Source: Salminus brasiliensis
Taxonomy: Eukaryota > Chordata > Actinopteri > Characiformes > Bryconidae
DNA length: 64,000 nt
Reading direction: 5' to 3'
Assembly (NCBI RefSeq): GCF_030463535.1
Contig: NC_132901.1
Span: 1,841,636 to 1,905,635 of the forward strand
In this document: positions 44,880 to 58,165 of the stretch, one piece after another
Layout: the number at the start of each line of letters is the position of its first letter
Numbering within the stretch: position 1 is the stretch's first letter
Translations under genes and position numbers: made by a program
The notes under the pieces: generated by a model
Seen by the model: the letters and a program-made list of their open reading frames with translations, nothing else
Database searches by the model: none
Told to the model about the DNA's origin: nothing

Positions 44880-45300
44880 ACTACCTTCTCTTTCACGCAT
44901 GCACACATCCGAAAGGCCCCGTGACCGAGGAAGGCTTTTGGCTATTAAACCCCTGCAGTAGTGGATGACACGGTGGAATAGGCAGGATAATACGCAGAGG
45001 TTAGAGAGGGTCCGAGAGTGCGTTATCGCCGTCGCTCCGGCTTGGCGATGGATTCTTCCACTCCGTCACGCAGATGTGGGCCGGTAAACGGACGAAGAGC
45101 TCATGCAATTTCACCCCTCGATATGGAAGGGATGAGATGGCAGGGCAGAGAGCCAAGCGTGAAATACCCTCTGGAAGCCATGGAGGAGGCAACGGCAGGA
45201 GGAGCTTTAATGGCACCTCTGTCAGAGACACAAAGGGACACATTCAGGGGTTTAAAATCAATGTTCTCAACGATAGAAAACCAATTTGGTTCCAAATAAA
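44880..45300. other. Non-repetitive GC-moderate stretch, no gene proven
   Basis: Overlapping short frames on both strands show no family resemblance and no splice logic. It is compositionally unlike the flanking repeats and may be conserved non-coding DNA or part of an intron. Confidence 0.25.
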
Positions 45301-45339
45301 AATGATATCATTTCATGCTAATATGCTAGTGCTAAGTTT

Positions 45340-46860
45340 GAGATAGTCTGTAGGAAGCTGTAAAACTGAAGAATGAGAAAGCTGTACAACATCATGCAGA
45401 CCAACATGTGAATCTTGTTGAATGAAAGTGTTATAAAATTACGATCCAGAGAGAATTACCAATAAAATTATCATCAGATTCGATACTAAAATGAGGTTTT
45501 AATAAAACTAATACCTGACATTAAAGTTCTAATAAATTGACCACACATAATGTAGTTACAACAAATCTAAAATCTGGAAAGAAGTTCTAATACAGTTTAT
45601 ACCTGGAGTTCAGTTCTAATAAAACTAATACCTGGAATGAACTTGTAATAATATTTAATCTAGTTCAAGTAAAATTCAAATCTAGAAGAAAGTTCTAATG
45701 AAAATAACACCATTTCTAATAAAGTTGACACTCATTTATAATATAACTAAAACCTAGAACTGTTTTTAAATAAAATTAATACCTGAAATGTAGATCTAAT
45801 AAAGTAAATCTGAATCTGAAGTAATGTTCTAATGCAAATAATCCCTAAAATAATGATCTAATAAAGTTAATACTTAGTTGAAGTAAAATAAAAATCTAGT
45901 ATAAAGTTCTAATGGAACTAAAACCCAAACTAGCACAATTTCTAAGAAAGTAAACACTTGTTTAAAATACAACTAAAATCTAAAACAAAGTTTAAATAAA
46001 ACTAATACCTAAAATGTAGATCTACTAAAGCAAACATGTATAGTGAGTTAAAATTGGAATCTAAAATTACGTTCTAATGAAAATAATCCCTAGATGACCT
46101 AATAAAGTCAACATGGTTAAGATCAAAAAGTAAAATCTAAAATAATAATAAAACGTATACCTGGAATAAAGTTCTAATAAACGCTTAAAATAAAATAAAG
46201 TTACCAGTTAAAATAAAATTCAAATAACACTAATACCTGGAACGAACTTGTAATAAAATTATCATCTATAATCTAGTTCAAATAATATAAAATCTAGAAG
46301 AAAGTTCTAATGAAATGAACGCTTGTTTAACCTACAATAAAAACTTCGAATGAAATTTAAATAAAACTGAAATATATGAAATACAGATCTAATAAAGGAA
46401 ACTAGAATAAAAAAATTAAATCTAAAATAATGTTCTAATGAAACTAATACCTAGAATAAAGTTTTAATAAATATAAGATCTTATAAAGTTAACATGGTTA
46501 AAATAAAAGTGAAATCTAAAATAAAGTTCTTATCAAAATAATACCTAGAATAAAGTAAACACTTAAAATAAAGTTACCAGTTAAAATTAAATTAAAATCT
46601 ACAATGAAGTTCAGATAAAAACAAAACCTAGAACAGTATAGACCTCATAAAGTTAACACATATATTAAGTTAGAATCTAGAAAATAAAATTACAATCTAG
46701 AATGAAATTTGAATAAAACGAACCCCCAGTAATAATGGCGTTGGAATAGAGTAACCACATATTACAGCTTAAATAAACTTCCAATAAAACTAACATCCAG
46801 CATGAAGTTTGAATAAAAGTAATACCTGAAATACCTTGTATATTAAAAGTAATCTTAATT
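45340..46860. repeat. AT-rich degenerate tandem repeat (TTCTAATAAAACTAATACCTG units)
   Basis: About 1.5 kb of strongly diverged units of roughly 35-45 bp containing AAAGTTCTAATAAA, ACTAATACCTGGAAT and AAAATCTAGAA words. There is no coding signal. Confidence 0.8.
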
Positions 46861-47242
46861 ATTTACCAGTAAAAGAAATTAATATTTCACACAATTGTAC
46901 ATGAATATTTATATATGTCATTTTTTATGTAAAAAAATACCCTTTTGTTGCCATTATTTGAGATTTGGAACAAATTAAACGAAACAAAAAAAAAATGTAA
47001 TAGTTCATAATAGTTCAACATTTATTATGATAATAGACTTTATTATTGTGTGTTAAATTATTGAGTGCTGGATAAAATCTGATATAATTATATACCTTTA
47101 GGTTTAAATACAATGACTTTTGACTCATACTGCACTCATTTGAATGGCTCTCTCACTGGTACAGAACAGTTCGCACCTAGGAAACAAAGCCTCCAGCTGG
47201 CTCCCTGTGGATACAGCAGGTGATCAGACGAACACACAGTAA

Positions 47243-47245
<3 letters not shown>

Positions 47246-47275
<30 letters not shown>
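47246..47275. repeat. (TA)n microsatellite
   Basis: Short TA run. A CT run (47598-47624) and a CA run (47821-47842) follow in the next 600 bp. Confidence 0.9.
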
Positions 47276-47279
<4 letters not shown>

Positions 47280-47593
47280 TTCAGTCCTCCCGTAAATCGC
47301 CTGTCAGGCCTGGTCTTACAAAGGCTCAGACCAATCACATCGTTTAAGCTGTTATTATGGATTATTATGGGTTGTTATTATGGATTATTATAAACTAATT
47401 ACTGGCCAGAGAGAGCGGTGATACCCGGAGGTTAATGGTGGCGCTGGTAGTTGATACAGCAGCTCTTGTAAATTCAGGCTCGGAGGTTAAGCGAACCACA
47501 AGCCTGGCCTGTAATTTAGAGCCAGAAGCAGAAGAGAACCCTATCATTCAGAAAACCCGCAAAAATAGACCCTTTTAGAACCTTCCTACTCTC

Positions 47594-47631
<38 letters not shown>

Positions 47632-47844
47632 CTCACTCTCACACTCACTCACTCAGAGAGCTTTGGGAGTCAGGCCTGCCTGGCCTTTGTAAGCACACCC
47701 AGTGCCTGGTGCGCCACAGCTGCCAAAAGGTTGATTGGCAGCACCGGTGCCCCCGCCTCCTCTCACTAACCATGGCAACCGGAGCGCCTTCACTGAAATC
47801 CTCCACACTGTACCTCCTATACACACACACACACACACACACTA

Positions 47845-48145
47845 CAGGGACAAAAGTATAGGGACGCCTGCTCCTATTCCACGCTGATCAAGCTGATCCT
47901 GGATTTTGTTGGAGGAGCCGAGCATTGCTGTGAGGATTTGATTGCACTCCCCAACTCATCCCACAATTATTGGATGGAGCACCACCATCACCATCACCAT
48001 CATCAGGTTCAACAGGTTGATCTGCTCCAGAAAGAGAGAGAGTCCTACTCTATAGGAAGAAATTCTTCTCTACAGGGTCTAGTCAAGCTGTGTGTGTGCA
48101 TTTGCACATCTGTGTCAGCAGCAATAGGTGCAACCTGAAGTAGTG
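47845..48145 (+). mobile_element. Non-autonomous DNA element, copy 6
   Basis: GACAAAAGTATAGGGACGCC start, TGTGAGGATTTGATTGCACT, TCTACAGGGTCTAGTCAAGC and GTGCATTTGCACATCTGTG. A CAC/CAT run in the middle (about 47976-48005) is an internal expansion. Confidence 0.7.
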
Positions 48146-48339
48146 AACCAGCGGCAGGGTCGTGGGCACCTAAGGCCCAGTCCTAAATCCGCCTCAGTTA
48201 GTTCTCGCGCTCTCGCGCTCTCCAGGTGCTTCTTGTTCTTCTGCTTGTAAGCAAAGCTCACTCTCTCTATGGGAAGCTTATAGATTGCTTTAGCAACAGG
48301 GTTCATCTCAGCAGGAGTCGACGCCTGCCGTCGCTTCTC

Positions 48340-48355
48340 CCACTAGGGGGCAGTG
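48340..48355 (+). promoter_or_regulatory. CTCF-like motif
   Basis: CCACTAGGGGGCAGTG is a full match to the vertebrate CTCF core, in forward orientation, unlike the two minus-strand sites at 20962 and 30209. Confidence 0.55.
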
Positions 48356-48654
48356 TGTACCAAAGGATATGGGAATGGGTTCTCGCGGAAGGCCTCGCTG
48401 TTGCAGTGGCTGAAGCTCATAGCAAATACTGCAAAAAAGAAAAGGGCTGGGCGGTCCAATAACCCATGTCAGCGGCCATCTCCGTCTCTAATGAGAGCTA
48501 AACACTCTGAAGAAATGCTGATAGGGTGGGGGACTGGGGGTGGGGTGGGGGTCTTCCAGAGAGCTGCTGGTTACTGGTGTGCGGTACAGCAGCAGGATAG
48601 CCGTATCCGGTGTGCAGATCTGAAGCTGCTCACATAGCTGAGCTCCATAGGAAT

Positions 48655-49640
48655 GGTTCCGTAGAAGAACCATTACTGGTCCCATGAAGAACCACTGCTG
48701 TCAAAGAGATGAGTGTGAAGAACCTCTACATCGACTTCTTTACAAGGTTCTTCACACAGATAGAAGGTGCTCTGAATGGTTCTTTGAGGGACACCACAGA
48801 AGAACCATTATTGGTTCCATAACGAAGCATTTTTGTAAAAGAGATGTGAAAGTGAAGAACCTTTGAGTTGGCAAAGAACCTAGACATTGACTTTAAAGGT
48901 TCTTTACACAGAATAAAGGAGCTACGAATGGCTCTTTGAGCAATGCCAGGGAGGAACCATTATTGGTTCCATAATGAACCATTTTTGAAAAAGAGACGAG
49001 AGAGTGAAGAACCTTTACATTGACTTCTTTTCATCTTTAAGGGTTCTTCACACAAAATATAGCGTATTTAAATGATCCATTATTGGTTCCGTAGTAAGGC
49101 GTTTTTGGAAAAGAGATACAAGTGAAGAACCTTCAAATTGGTTAAGAACCTCTACACTGACTTCTTTAAACCTTCAAGGGTTCTTCACACAGATAAAACA
49201 TACTGTAAAGGGTTCTTTGAGGGATACCATAGAAGAACCATTATTGGTTCCAAAATTAACCATTTTTTTAAAAGAGATATGAAAGTGAAGAACCTTCAAA
49301 ATGGTAAAGAACCTAGAGATTGACACAAGAAGTTCTTTCTATATGCAATACAAAAGCTCTGAAGGGTTCTTTGAGGGATACAATAAAAGAACCATTATTG
49401 GTACCATAGTGAAGCATTTTTTTGTAAAAGGGATGTGAGTGTGAAGAACCGTCAAATTGGTAAAGAACCTTTATATTGACGTCTTTAAACCTTCAAGCGT
49501 TCTCCACACAGATAAAACATACTGTAAAGGGTTCTTTGATGGATACCATAGAGTATAAGTGTGAAGAACCTGCAAACTGGTAAAGAACCTCTACACTGAC
49601 TTCTTTAAACCCTCAAAGGTTCTTCACACAGCGAAGGAAG
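48655..49640. repeat. Degenerate tandem repeat of AAGAACC/GGTTCTT units
   Basis: GAACCATTATTGGTTCC marks at about 48669, 48802, 48954, 49073, 49236 and 49389 (spacing 119-163) alternate with GTGAAGAACCTT and GGTTCTTCACACAG. Words from the same family appear at 43960-44090. Inverted words inside each unit allow hairpins. Confidence 0.85.
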
Positions 49641-50400
49641 CTCTAAATGTAACGGCGATGGTAGTCCTCGGAGTCTGGGGGAAGAAAAGTTAGCGCAACA
49701 CTACTAGCGCCATGCTAGCGCACAATGAGAATTCATTAGATCAATATTCTCATTCAGCGCTTTAATGCTCGGAGAACAGAGCTTTCGCAACTCTCACTCG
49801 TGCTTCAGATACATGTAAAAGAATTGTTAGATGCTACTTTTTTCAACATCACCCCCCTTCCCCCCAAATTTCAACTACAAAGCCCAAAATACATAATTTC
49901 GTATTGTCAGATTTGTGAAATTCAAAGGCCGAAAAGAAGGTATCAGGAGGAAAAGCGGGAATAAAGGGAAAGGCAGAGCTGAGGGGCGAGACGAGAGAGG
50001 CAAAAGCGAGAGAAGAGAGACATGAAAACAGAGACGGAGAAAGAAAGAGAGGGAGGCATTCAATAATTGACAAACGTGAGTATTTTTAACGCTCCCCTTC
50101 ATCTATTAAAGATGCTGTTGGATGAGGCTCACAGCTACTCCAGCTGCTCTGAGACTGGCAAGCTGTAAATCATTCAGGGCTGCCTGCGCGACTGCACTTT
50201 AGCGGCGCTAACCAGCCGGGACTGCGGGCCTTGCTGTGAAGTGCAGTGATTTTGCAGGCGAGCTAATGCTAGCGCTAGGCTTAAGCAGTCGGGAAAGCCT
50301 GCTAAAAACACAGGACGTACTAACTGTTTCGGAGGCTGGTACCCAGCTGGCCTCCAACGGCAGTTCAACGCCAGAGCACTGGCTAATGTAATAAACATCA
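49641..50400. other. No gene seen
   Basis: Mixed sequence with a purine-rich tract (49960-50055, GAGAGAGG/AAAGCGAG words). The short frames opposite it are Leu/Ser-rich artefacts of that tract. Confidence 0.45.
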
Positions 50401-51540
50401 GTTTGGCGTAGAATAGTGGCGTCAGTTGACGTCAGCTGATGATAATATCCAACATCTTTCAAACATCACATACCAACGGAACTTTGATGTTGACGTTGTC
50501 TTCATGAGGTATGGAGACCAAAACCCAAAACGTCTGGTCAACGTCGTAATCTTAGTGTCCACGCGACGTGACATTCTTACATCATTAGATGTCGATGTTT
50601 TGTTGGTTTCAGAATAGCAACAAATTGTAGTGTCTGAAAAGTCCAAAGTCTTATAAATGTTATAAACGTTTCACGCAACATCATATTGACATAGAATTTT
50701 AACATTCAGTTGTGAGATACGGTGACCAAAACCCAACGTCTGGCCAACGTCAAAATTCGGTGTTGATATTTTGTTGGTTTTAAACTGTGGTTTCAGGTAA
50801 CCAATGTCCAACATCTTCCAAACGTCACGTAGTATATCAACAGTCACTTGTGAGGAATGGTGACCAAAACCTCTGGTCAACCTCATAATCTTAACGTCCA
50901 CTCAACGCGACATTTTAACATCATTAGACGTTGATATTTTGGTATGAAATTAAGGTGTGAGGTAACTAAAACCCAACATCTTCCAAATGTCTTACGCCAA
51001 TGTCATACTGACACAGAATATCAACATTTAGTTGTGAGGTATGGTGACCAACACAACTAACAAACAACATCTTGTCAATGTCATTATCTTAACGTCCACT
51101 CAACTTGACACTCATTAGATGTTGATATTGAAGGTTACAAATTGTGGTATCAGTTAACCAACGTCCAACATCTTCCAAACATCTTCCAAATGTCTCATGC
51201 CTATGTCATATTTAAGTCCAACGTCTTATAAATGTCTTACCAACGTTTCATGCAACATCATATTGACATAGAATTTTAACATTCAGTGGTGAGGTATAGT
51301 GAACGTCATAATCTTAATGTCCACTCGACATGACATACTTACATCATTAGACTTTGATATTTTGTTGGTTTCAGAAAATCAAAGTCTAACATCTAACAAA
51401 CGTTTTCCAGACATCACAGGCCAGCATTATACTGACATGGAATATCAACAGCAACCAAAACTGAACGTTTGGTAAACGTCACAATCTTAACGTCCACTCA
51501 ACACGACATTCTAACATTATTAGACGTTGCCGTTTCTTAA
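50400..51540. repeat. Degenerate tandem repeat (CATAATCTTAACGTCCACTC units), first block
   Basis: Marks at about 50548, 50885, 51082, 51307 and 51480. Each unit carries CCAACATCTTCCAAACGTC, GACATTCTAACATCATTAGA and TTGATATTTTGTTGGTTT. Spacing is roughly 170-225 bp with losses. The array resumes at 52440 after an insertion. Confidence 0.82.
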
Positions 51541-52059
51541 TTGTTTGTTTAATTGACGCTACGTACAATCAGAAGTACATAGCGAGGGGGGGTCTCTAAT
51601 GCTCTACTGGGCCAGAGTAACAGCTGTGTTTCAAGTCCTTTGGCGGCTGACGTTGCATGACCTTGTGCTCTTCCCACTGGACATGGAAAATAGCCAGCAG
51701 CTTAGTCACCCCCCAGTTGCTTTTGCTGAAACTGCAATATGACTGCCAAAGGGACCTTTCACCAAAACCTGGCAGCTTTGGAGAACGTATGAAGGAGAAT
51801 GTGGGTGACGTAAAACGGCAGCTCTAGCAAATGAAAGTCACCATGAAGTGCATCGCAAAGCTGCCGGTGACGGAGACGGAGGCCATCGTGAGGCTGGAAG
51901 GACAAAACTAGAAGAGAAACTGACCACTGAAGACACTGAAGACACTGAAGTAGATGATGGTAGGATTTTTGGCTTGGTGAAGAAAATCCTCTTCCCAACA
52001 TCTAATCAAGTAAATTATCACTGTGAACGTCTACAATCAAGAGACGCCTTCATGAATTG

Positions 52060-52385
52060 AAGTACCGAAGGTTTACCTAAAGATGAGAACCACTGGTCAC
52101 CCTCAAGAACAGGTAGGTCAGATCAGACTGAAAGAGTGAGTCTAATCTCGAAAACATCCAAAATCCTGATCAGACCTGGGAAAAGAGTCTTTGGACAGAT
52201 GAAGATTGAACTGAGTACGGAGAAGGAAAGCAAAGGTCCATAATCTGTTAAACATGGTGGAGGCAGTGTTGTGGCTTGGGTGTGTATGGCTGAAAAATGG
52301 AGTCAGTGACATTTCCAAAAAACAAAAAAACAACAACAAAAAAATGGTGTCACTGTCCAAATACTTATGGACCTGACTGTGTTTA
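52060..52385 (+). mobile_element. Degenerate Tc1-like fragment splitting the repeat array
   Basis: GAACCACTGGTCACCCTCAA, GTCTTTGGACAGATGAAG, AAACATGGTGGAGGCAGTGT, GTGGCTTGGGTGTGTATGGC and the terminal-like AATACTTATGGACCTGACTG are Tc1 transposon words in order. It lies between array blocks 50400-51540 and 52440-53065, so it probably inserted into the array. Confidence 0.6.
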
Positions 52386-52439
52386 CCTACCCTGCCGTAC
52401 AGGAACAGTTCCGCTCATTTATTTCTGGGTCTAAATGGT

Positions 52440-53065
52440 CAGTATTGACTTAATGTCCACTCGACATGACATACTTACATCATTAGACTTTGATATTTTG
52501 TTGCTTTCAGAAAATCAAAGTCTAACAGCTAACAAATGTTTTTTTTCCAAACATCACAGGTCAACATTATACTGACATGGAATATCAACATCAACTAAAA
52601 CCGAACGTCTGGTTAACATCATAATCTTAATGTCCACATGATGTGTCATTAAAACGTCATTAGATGTTGACACTTTGATCATTTTAAGTTGTGTTGTCAG
52701 GTAACCTAGATCCAACATCTTCCAAACATCACATAAATATACGCTGAATACTGACGTCATGAGGTACCAACCATGGGTTACCAAACGTCTAGTCAGTGTC
52801 GTAATCTTAATGTCCACTCAACGTGACATTCTAACAACCTAGATGTTGATATTTTGATGGTTTTAATTTGGTTTAACTCCAGCATCTTCCAAACATCTGA
52901 CTCCAACATCATACTAACATACAATATCGACATTTAGTTATGAGGTATGGTGACCAAAACCCAACATCTGGTCAACGTCATAATCTTAACATCCACTTAA
53001 CATTACACTCTAACATCCTTAGACACTGATGTTTTGGTCAACGTCGTAGTCTTGTAGTATTGTAT
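52440..53065. repeat. Degenerate tandem repeat, second block
   Basis: Marks at about 52450, 52622, 52800 and 52980 (spacing 170-180) match the units of the first block. Confidence 0.8.
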
Positions 53066-55154
53066 GGCTAATGCTAATGCTATTCCTTCTATTCTATCCT
53101 ATCTGTCAATGAGCTTCTATTATGTACTTTATATTCATCAAACTTCTGCGCGGTCTACAGTTTCTGGCTAACTGCTAACTGCTAAGTGTAGCAGTGGTAT
53201 TAAGAGTTTTTTTGCAGGGTTACTAGTTGCAGTTACATTTTGGAGTTCGGTTCTTAACATTTTTGCCAATTTTTGTTATTATTTGACTATAAAACAAAAA
53301 CCAGAAAAACGCTGCTTTGCCATCAGCAGCCGGAGCCAGAGGGAGCACAACTGGCCTCGCTCTCTCTGGGTGGGTAGGTGGGTCTACCCCCACAGCAGCA
53401 AACCTGCACCTTCCTAATCAGCGACATCCGTTCGATCAACAGTGTTTTTTTTAGACGGCTGTCCCGGGGTCACACGGACGGCCACCCCCGCTTCGGGAGC
53501 TGCTGTTTAATTGGGCTTTGCAGATTCATCTCTCAGGCCTGACGGCTGGTCACTGTTAGCTGCAGAGATTACAAGGCCCGAGGGTGGAGGAATTTCAGAG
53601 AAACCCACTTTCTCTCTGCCTCCGTCTCCGTCTCGGAGGAGACAGATTAGTTTGACGGTTACTTACGGACCCTCGTCTGCTCGTAATTAGCTGGGAAATT
53701 ACGGCAAGAGGGGCAAGGCACTCGCCGCTCTGCAAAACAAATTGCCGTGAGCATTGGTGGGGAGACAAAAAAATGCATAATTCATATCTACAGTGGAGCT
53801 GTCAGTCAACAAGGTAATTTCATAGTTTGTCTGCGGAGACAGGGAGCGAGAGTTTAAAGCTCTGTTCTAATGGTAAAACTCACTGTAAAGAACAGGGTAA
53901 TCGGCTGTACACAGTTAAAATCACTTAAAAACAAACATTACAGTACATAAATTAGTATTTTTAGGATGAAATGTTATTATTTAGTTTGTCAGTATTTATA
54001 AAATATGTATGTAATATATTTGTATGTAAACAAAAAATATTAAATGACAAAAATGTAAAATAAGTAGTGCAGTATAACAATAAAATTACATAACATATTT
54101 TCCTAGATTTTATTTATTTAAATTTCAAAACAAATAAAATGTAAAAAAAACTATATACATGCATTAACTTTCTTTTACTTAACATTTTAAAATAAATTTG
54201 TTATATGCACATTTCCATGCAAATGTAATAGAAGCCCAAGTGATAAAATTTACATATAATTATTCTAGTGATTAGATGTAATTATTTAATTTAGTATTAA
54301 AAACATATGTAAAACAAATGTATTGAAATAATAATAGAAAAACATCAATTGTGTAATGTTGATATGTAACATTTATTTGTTGACAAAAGTATACCTTTAA
54401 AAGTAGTTTATTTTTTATCAGTATTTTATGCAATACATACTACATGAAGGTTATACTGGATATTAAATATAAATAAATATAAAACAACATCTTGCTATAT
54501 TTTATTTGTGTATAAGTAAATTGTTTGATATTTTTACATAATTTTTTTTAAATAAATTGCATTGCATACATGCATTCCATTTTTATCTACCTAACATTCA
54601 TTTATTTAATTCAATTTAAATTAATTCAATTTTTTACTAATAAAATATGCAATACATCTGAACAATGTTTTATTAGATTTATTATATTTACATAGAGATG
54701 TTCATAAAAAATTAATAAATGCTTCCGTTAAGCACTGAAAGCGATCATATTATGTATGTGTGTGTGTGTGTGTGTGTGGGTGTGTGTGTGTGTGAGAAAG
54801 TGTGTGTGTGTGTTTCCCTTAAGCAAAACAAAGCACATCATTTGCACACAAGAGTGTAAGATGTAATTCATGCAGGTCATTAGCGTGGCGGTGTGGCCTG
54901 TTAGTGACGGCGGTTATACAATTCATAATTGATTGGATCAGTTTAGTCTGACGCTCATGTGCCATTAATCCTCATCAACCTGCCCTCAGACAAAGCGGAA
55001 CCCGCAGGCAGCGAGAACCCTTACAGAATCTATAGCAGCACAGTAGTTCATCAACACTACGCTTAAATTATTAATAATTAAACGTTAAATAGCCATACAG
55101 TGTCAGGAAGCACATGCACAGGGCTAGACGAGATTTCAGCATGTCGTTAGCACA
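53066..55154. other. No gene seen; possible conserved non-coding segments
   Basis: 53700-53830 and 54836-55000 are non-repetitive, with TAAT/ATTA-rich and CAGCTG-like words, and look like conserved non-coding DNA. 53840-54745 is simple AT-rich sequence, and 54755-54812 is a (TG)n run. Confidence 0.3.
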
Positions 55155-57610
55155 GTGTTAATGGTCTGGCTAATTAGCTTCTATCACTCATTAGATACAT
55201 TAGCATTTCATCTTATTTTCAAAGTGATCTTCAAAGTAACCCTTGATGCAAATCTGCAGAATTCTGACTTTCATGTTCAGAGAGAATATGAGCTCGATGC
55301 CACCCCAAAGAAACGTAGCGTGGCGATGCAGGCCGCAACAACTGTGATTGGTCCCCTCGGTAACATCGGATTTCCGCCTTCGTCAGCATTCTTACACATC
55401 GCACATCTCACACACACTGTACAAAAAATGGCGAGAAATGATCAAAGGACAGAAATTGCAAAAAAAACCCATTACATTACATATAACATACAAGCCCGCC
55501 TAAGAGACGGTAGCCCCGGGGAAACGACAACACACTGACGATGAGTTTCGGAGACTGGAGGACACGCCCTGTACGTAAATAGATGGTGTCAGAAGCCAAT
55601 GGAAAAGATGTATATGTTTGCTGCTGAAACTTTTAGTCAATTAAAAAAAAAAAGTTATCGATGGTAATAATTCAGGAAAAAATCTGTAAAATAACAAAGT
55701 TTCTCTGCAGAAACGTGAATGAAAGAAATTTCGGTAAATGTATTGTTTGTATTTTTAATAGGATATTTGATTTGATTTTACATTTGATTCCAGCCAGTGC
55801 AAAAAAAAACAAAACAAAATAATAAAATTTACCCTAAAATGACACAGAAAAAAATAAGTATTAGTACGGACATTAAACATTTTACATATTATTATATGCA
55901 TGTTCAACTACATATACTTATTGTAATTTTTACATACATTTGCTGATATATTTGGATTTGAAGAAAGTAGGAAAATACAGAAATAATATACGTTTTTTCT
56001 GTAAAAATAGGAAATAAATGTAATTTGTAAAAAATTATTGGCATAATTTATAAACAGTTGGGAATTTTTGTAATGTTTTGTAATATATATATATATAATA
56101 AAACTACTTAATTTAATATAAAATTAGGATTATTTATTGATTTATTATTATTATTTATATAGAAATACAAACATTTGATTGATTTGGGGGATGGTGTGGG
56201 GTGGGTGGTCTTGATTCGGACATCCCTAATTCTCACACAAATGAATATGTTTGTACAGACATAATATAGGTAAAGTATAACTGTTCAAATTCTGCAAATA
56301 AAGATATAAAAACGCCTCCGGGTGGGTTTTTAAATCGTGAATATTGTCATTTTTAATAAGGCGCATAATTTCGCTGTTTTCTCTCAGATGTTTCTTAATT
56401 ATACACACTTTTTATTCCACTAACATTTGCCTACACCACCTTCTTGCCTACACCATGCATTATACAGCCCGGAAGTCTCTCAAGCATGGCCTAGTATCTT
56501 TCCTCCATGCAGGCCTTCCCCAAGGCGAACATGAAAAACATCACTTATACCGCCTTAGGATACGGCGTACGGCTTTTACTGCGGGGGTCTTTCATCGTAC
56601 TCCACGAGCACCACGTTCCTCGGACTAAATTAAGCTGTAACTCCAGCCGGGAAGGGGGTGCTGTTTTTTGGCGTTCCCCATTTGGTTGCTGGTAATCCGG
56701 CGGTGACTGTAGTGGGATTTAGGCCCAAAAAAAGGAGTGAATCTGTGTGGATTTGTAGAGCGGGATCAGAGCTGGTGCTGTAACAGAGGCTCACACCTTC
56801 CTCTGAGCTGCATGAGAACCATCCAGATATACAGGGAACGTCCTCCGTTATCAGCAGCAGCAGATGTAAATCATACCAGTGATTTTCTTTTTTCTATTTC
56901 AATTTTTTTTTATCATTTTTGCTTTTGGAAAGGATGTTCAAGCACCATTTGATTTGTAAATGGGGTCCAACACATCACCTTAGGTGACAGGGAACAGCGC
57001 TGTGAATCTGTAAGTGTTTCAACCAGTGTTTTGAATATTAATTGTTGTTTGAATATTAAAAATGCTGCCTTACTTCGGAGCCTGGCTGCATTTCAGCTTT
57101 CAGCCAAGTAGATCTTAACGATGAGACGATAGCAGTGTGGAATGATCTACGTTTCTATACTGTAAACGTCAACGTCTGACTTTTTTTTTATATAATAATT
57201 TTTTTTAATTATGCAGAGAGTTTCTAAGCAATTCAGAGCAATTCTTGTGTAGAAAAAAAAATAATTAAAATGGTAAAAATCTTCAAATATGTTAATAAGA
57301 CACCTTGCAATTCAGCAGCAATCATATTACAAAAATATTTAATTTTTAAAAATATATTTTACATTTAATTTTGCCATTTTTATTTTTCCTATATTTTGAG
57401 ATTTCAAACTGAGAAAATGAACTAATTTCTATCTTTTTTTCCATTTTTCAAAATTGAAGGTGCTTGAATTTTATTGAACAGCCCAATGTACATCGCTTGT
57501 CCAATGACAGTACAGTAATTATGAAAAATCTTTTTAAAAACTGTGTGGGTGTAGCCTTTTCATTTTGCTCATCGTTGCGATGCTACAACAGTATCTGTTA
57601 ATCACGTAGT
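55155..57610. other. No supported gene; AT-rich with two short GC-richer islands
   Basis: 55270-55560 (GTGATTGGTCCCCTCGGTAA) and 56450-56830 (short overlapping frames) are more complex than the flanking AT-rich DNA and may be old transposon pieces. The frames are short and have no recognisable domain. Confidence 0.3.
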
Positions 57611-57614
57611 CGAC

Positions 57615-58165
57615 AATTAATAATGTAATGTAACGTAACATAATTGAACATAACATAACGTAACTTAACCTAACATAACATAACGTAACCTAATGTAACA
57701 TAACATAGTGTAACATAATGTAACGTAATGTAACATAACGTAATCTAGCGTAACAAAAAAATGTAACATAACATAACTTAACATAACGGAACGGAATGTG
57801 ACATAATGTAACGTAACATAATGTAACTTAACGTGACATAATGTAACATAACATAACGTAACAATGTAACGTAATGTAACATAACGTAATCTAGCGTAAC
57901 ATAACGTAACAAAAACATTTAACATAACATAACGCAACATAACGGAACGTAATGTGACATAATGAAACGTAACATAATGTAACATAACGTGACATAATGT
58001 AACGTAACATAACAAAACATAACCTAATGTATTAACCTAACGTAACAACCTAACATAACATAACATAACGTAGCGCAACGTAACATAACATAATGTAACA
58101 ACCTAACATAACAACATAACACAACGTAACACAACGTAACATAACATAACATAACGTAACTGACC
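57615..58165. repeat. TAACA/TAACG pentamer-based array
   Basis: More than 500 bp of ACATAACGTAACATAATGTA variants. A roughly 190-bp stretch is repeated (57690-57770 resembles 57855-57920). It creates open frames on the minus strand without meaning. Confidence 0.95.

Noticed and set aside
44618-45346. Several 80-116-codon frames on both strands
   Set aside because: No homology recognised, mutually overlapping, no splice logic. Treated as non-coding.
47938-48138. Frame with eight consecutive His
   Set aside because: CAC/CAT expansion inside a non-autonomous element.
57665-58015. 116-codon minus frame (Tyr/Val/Leu/Met-rich)
   Set aside because: Translation of the TAACA/TAACG array.
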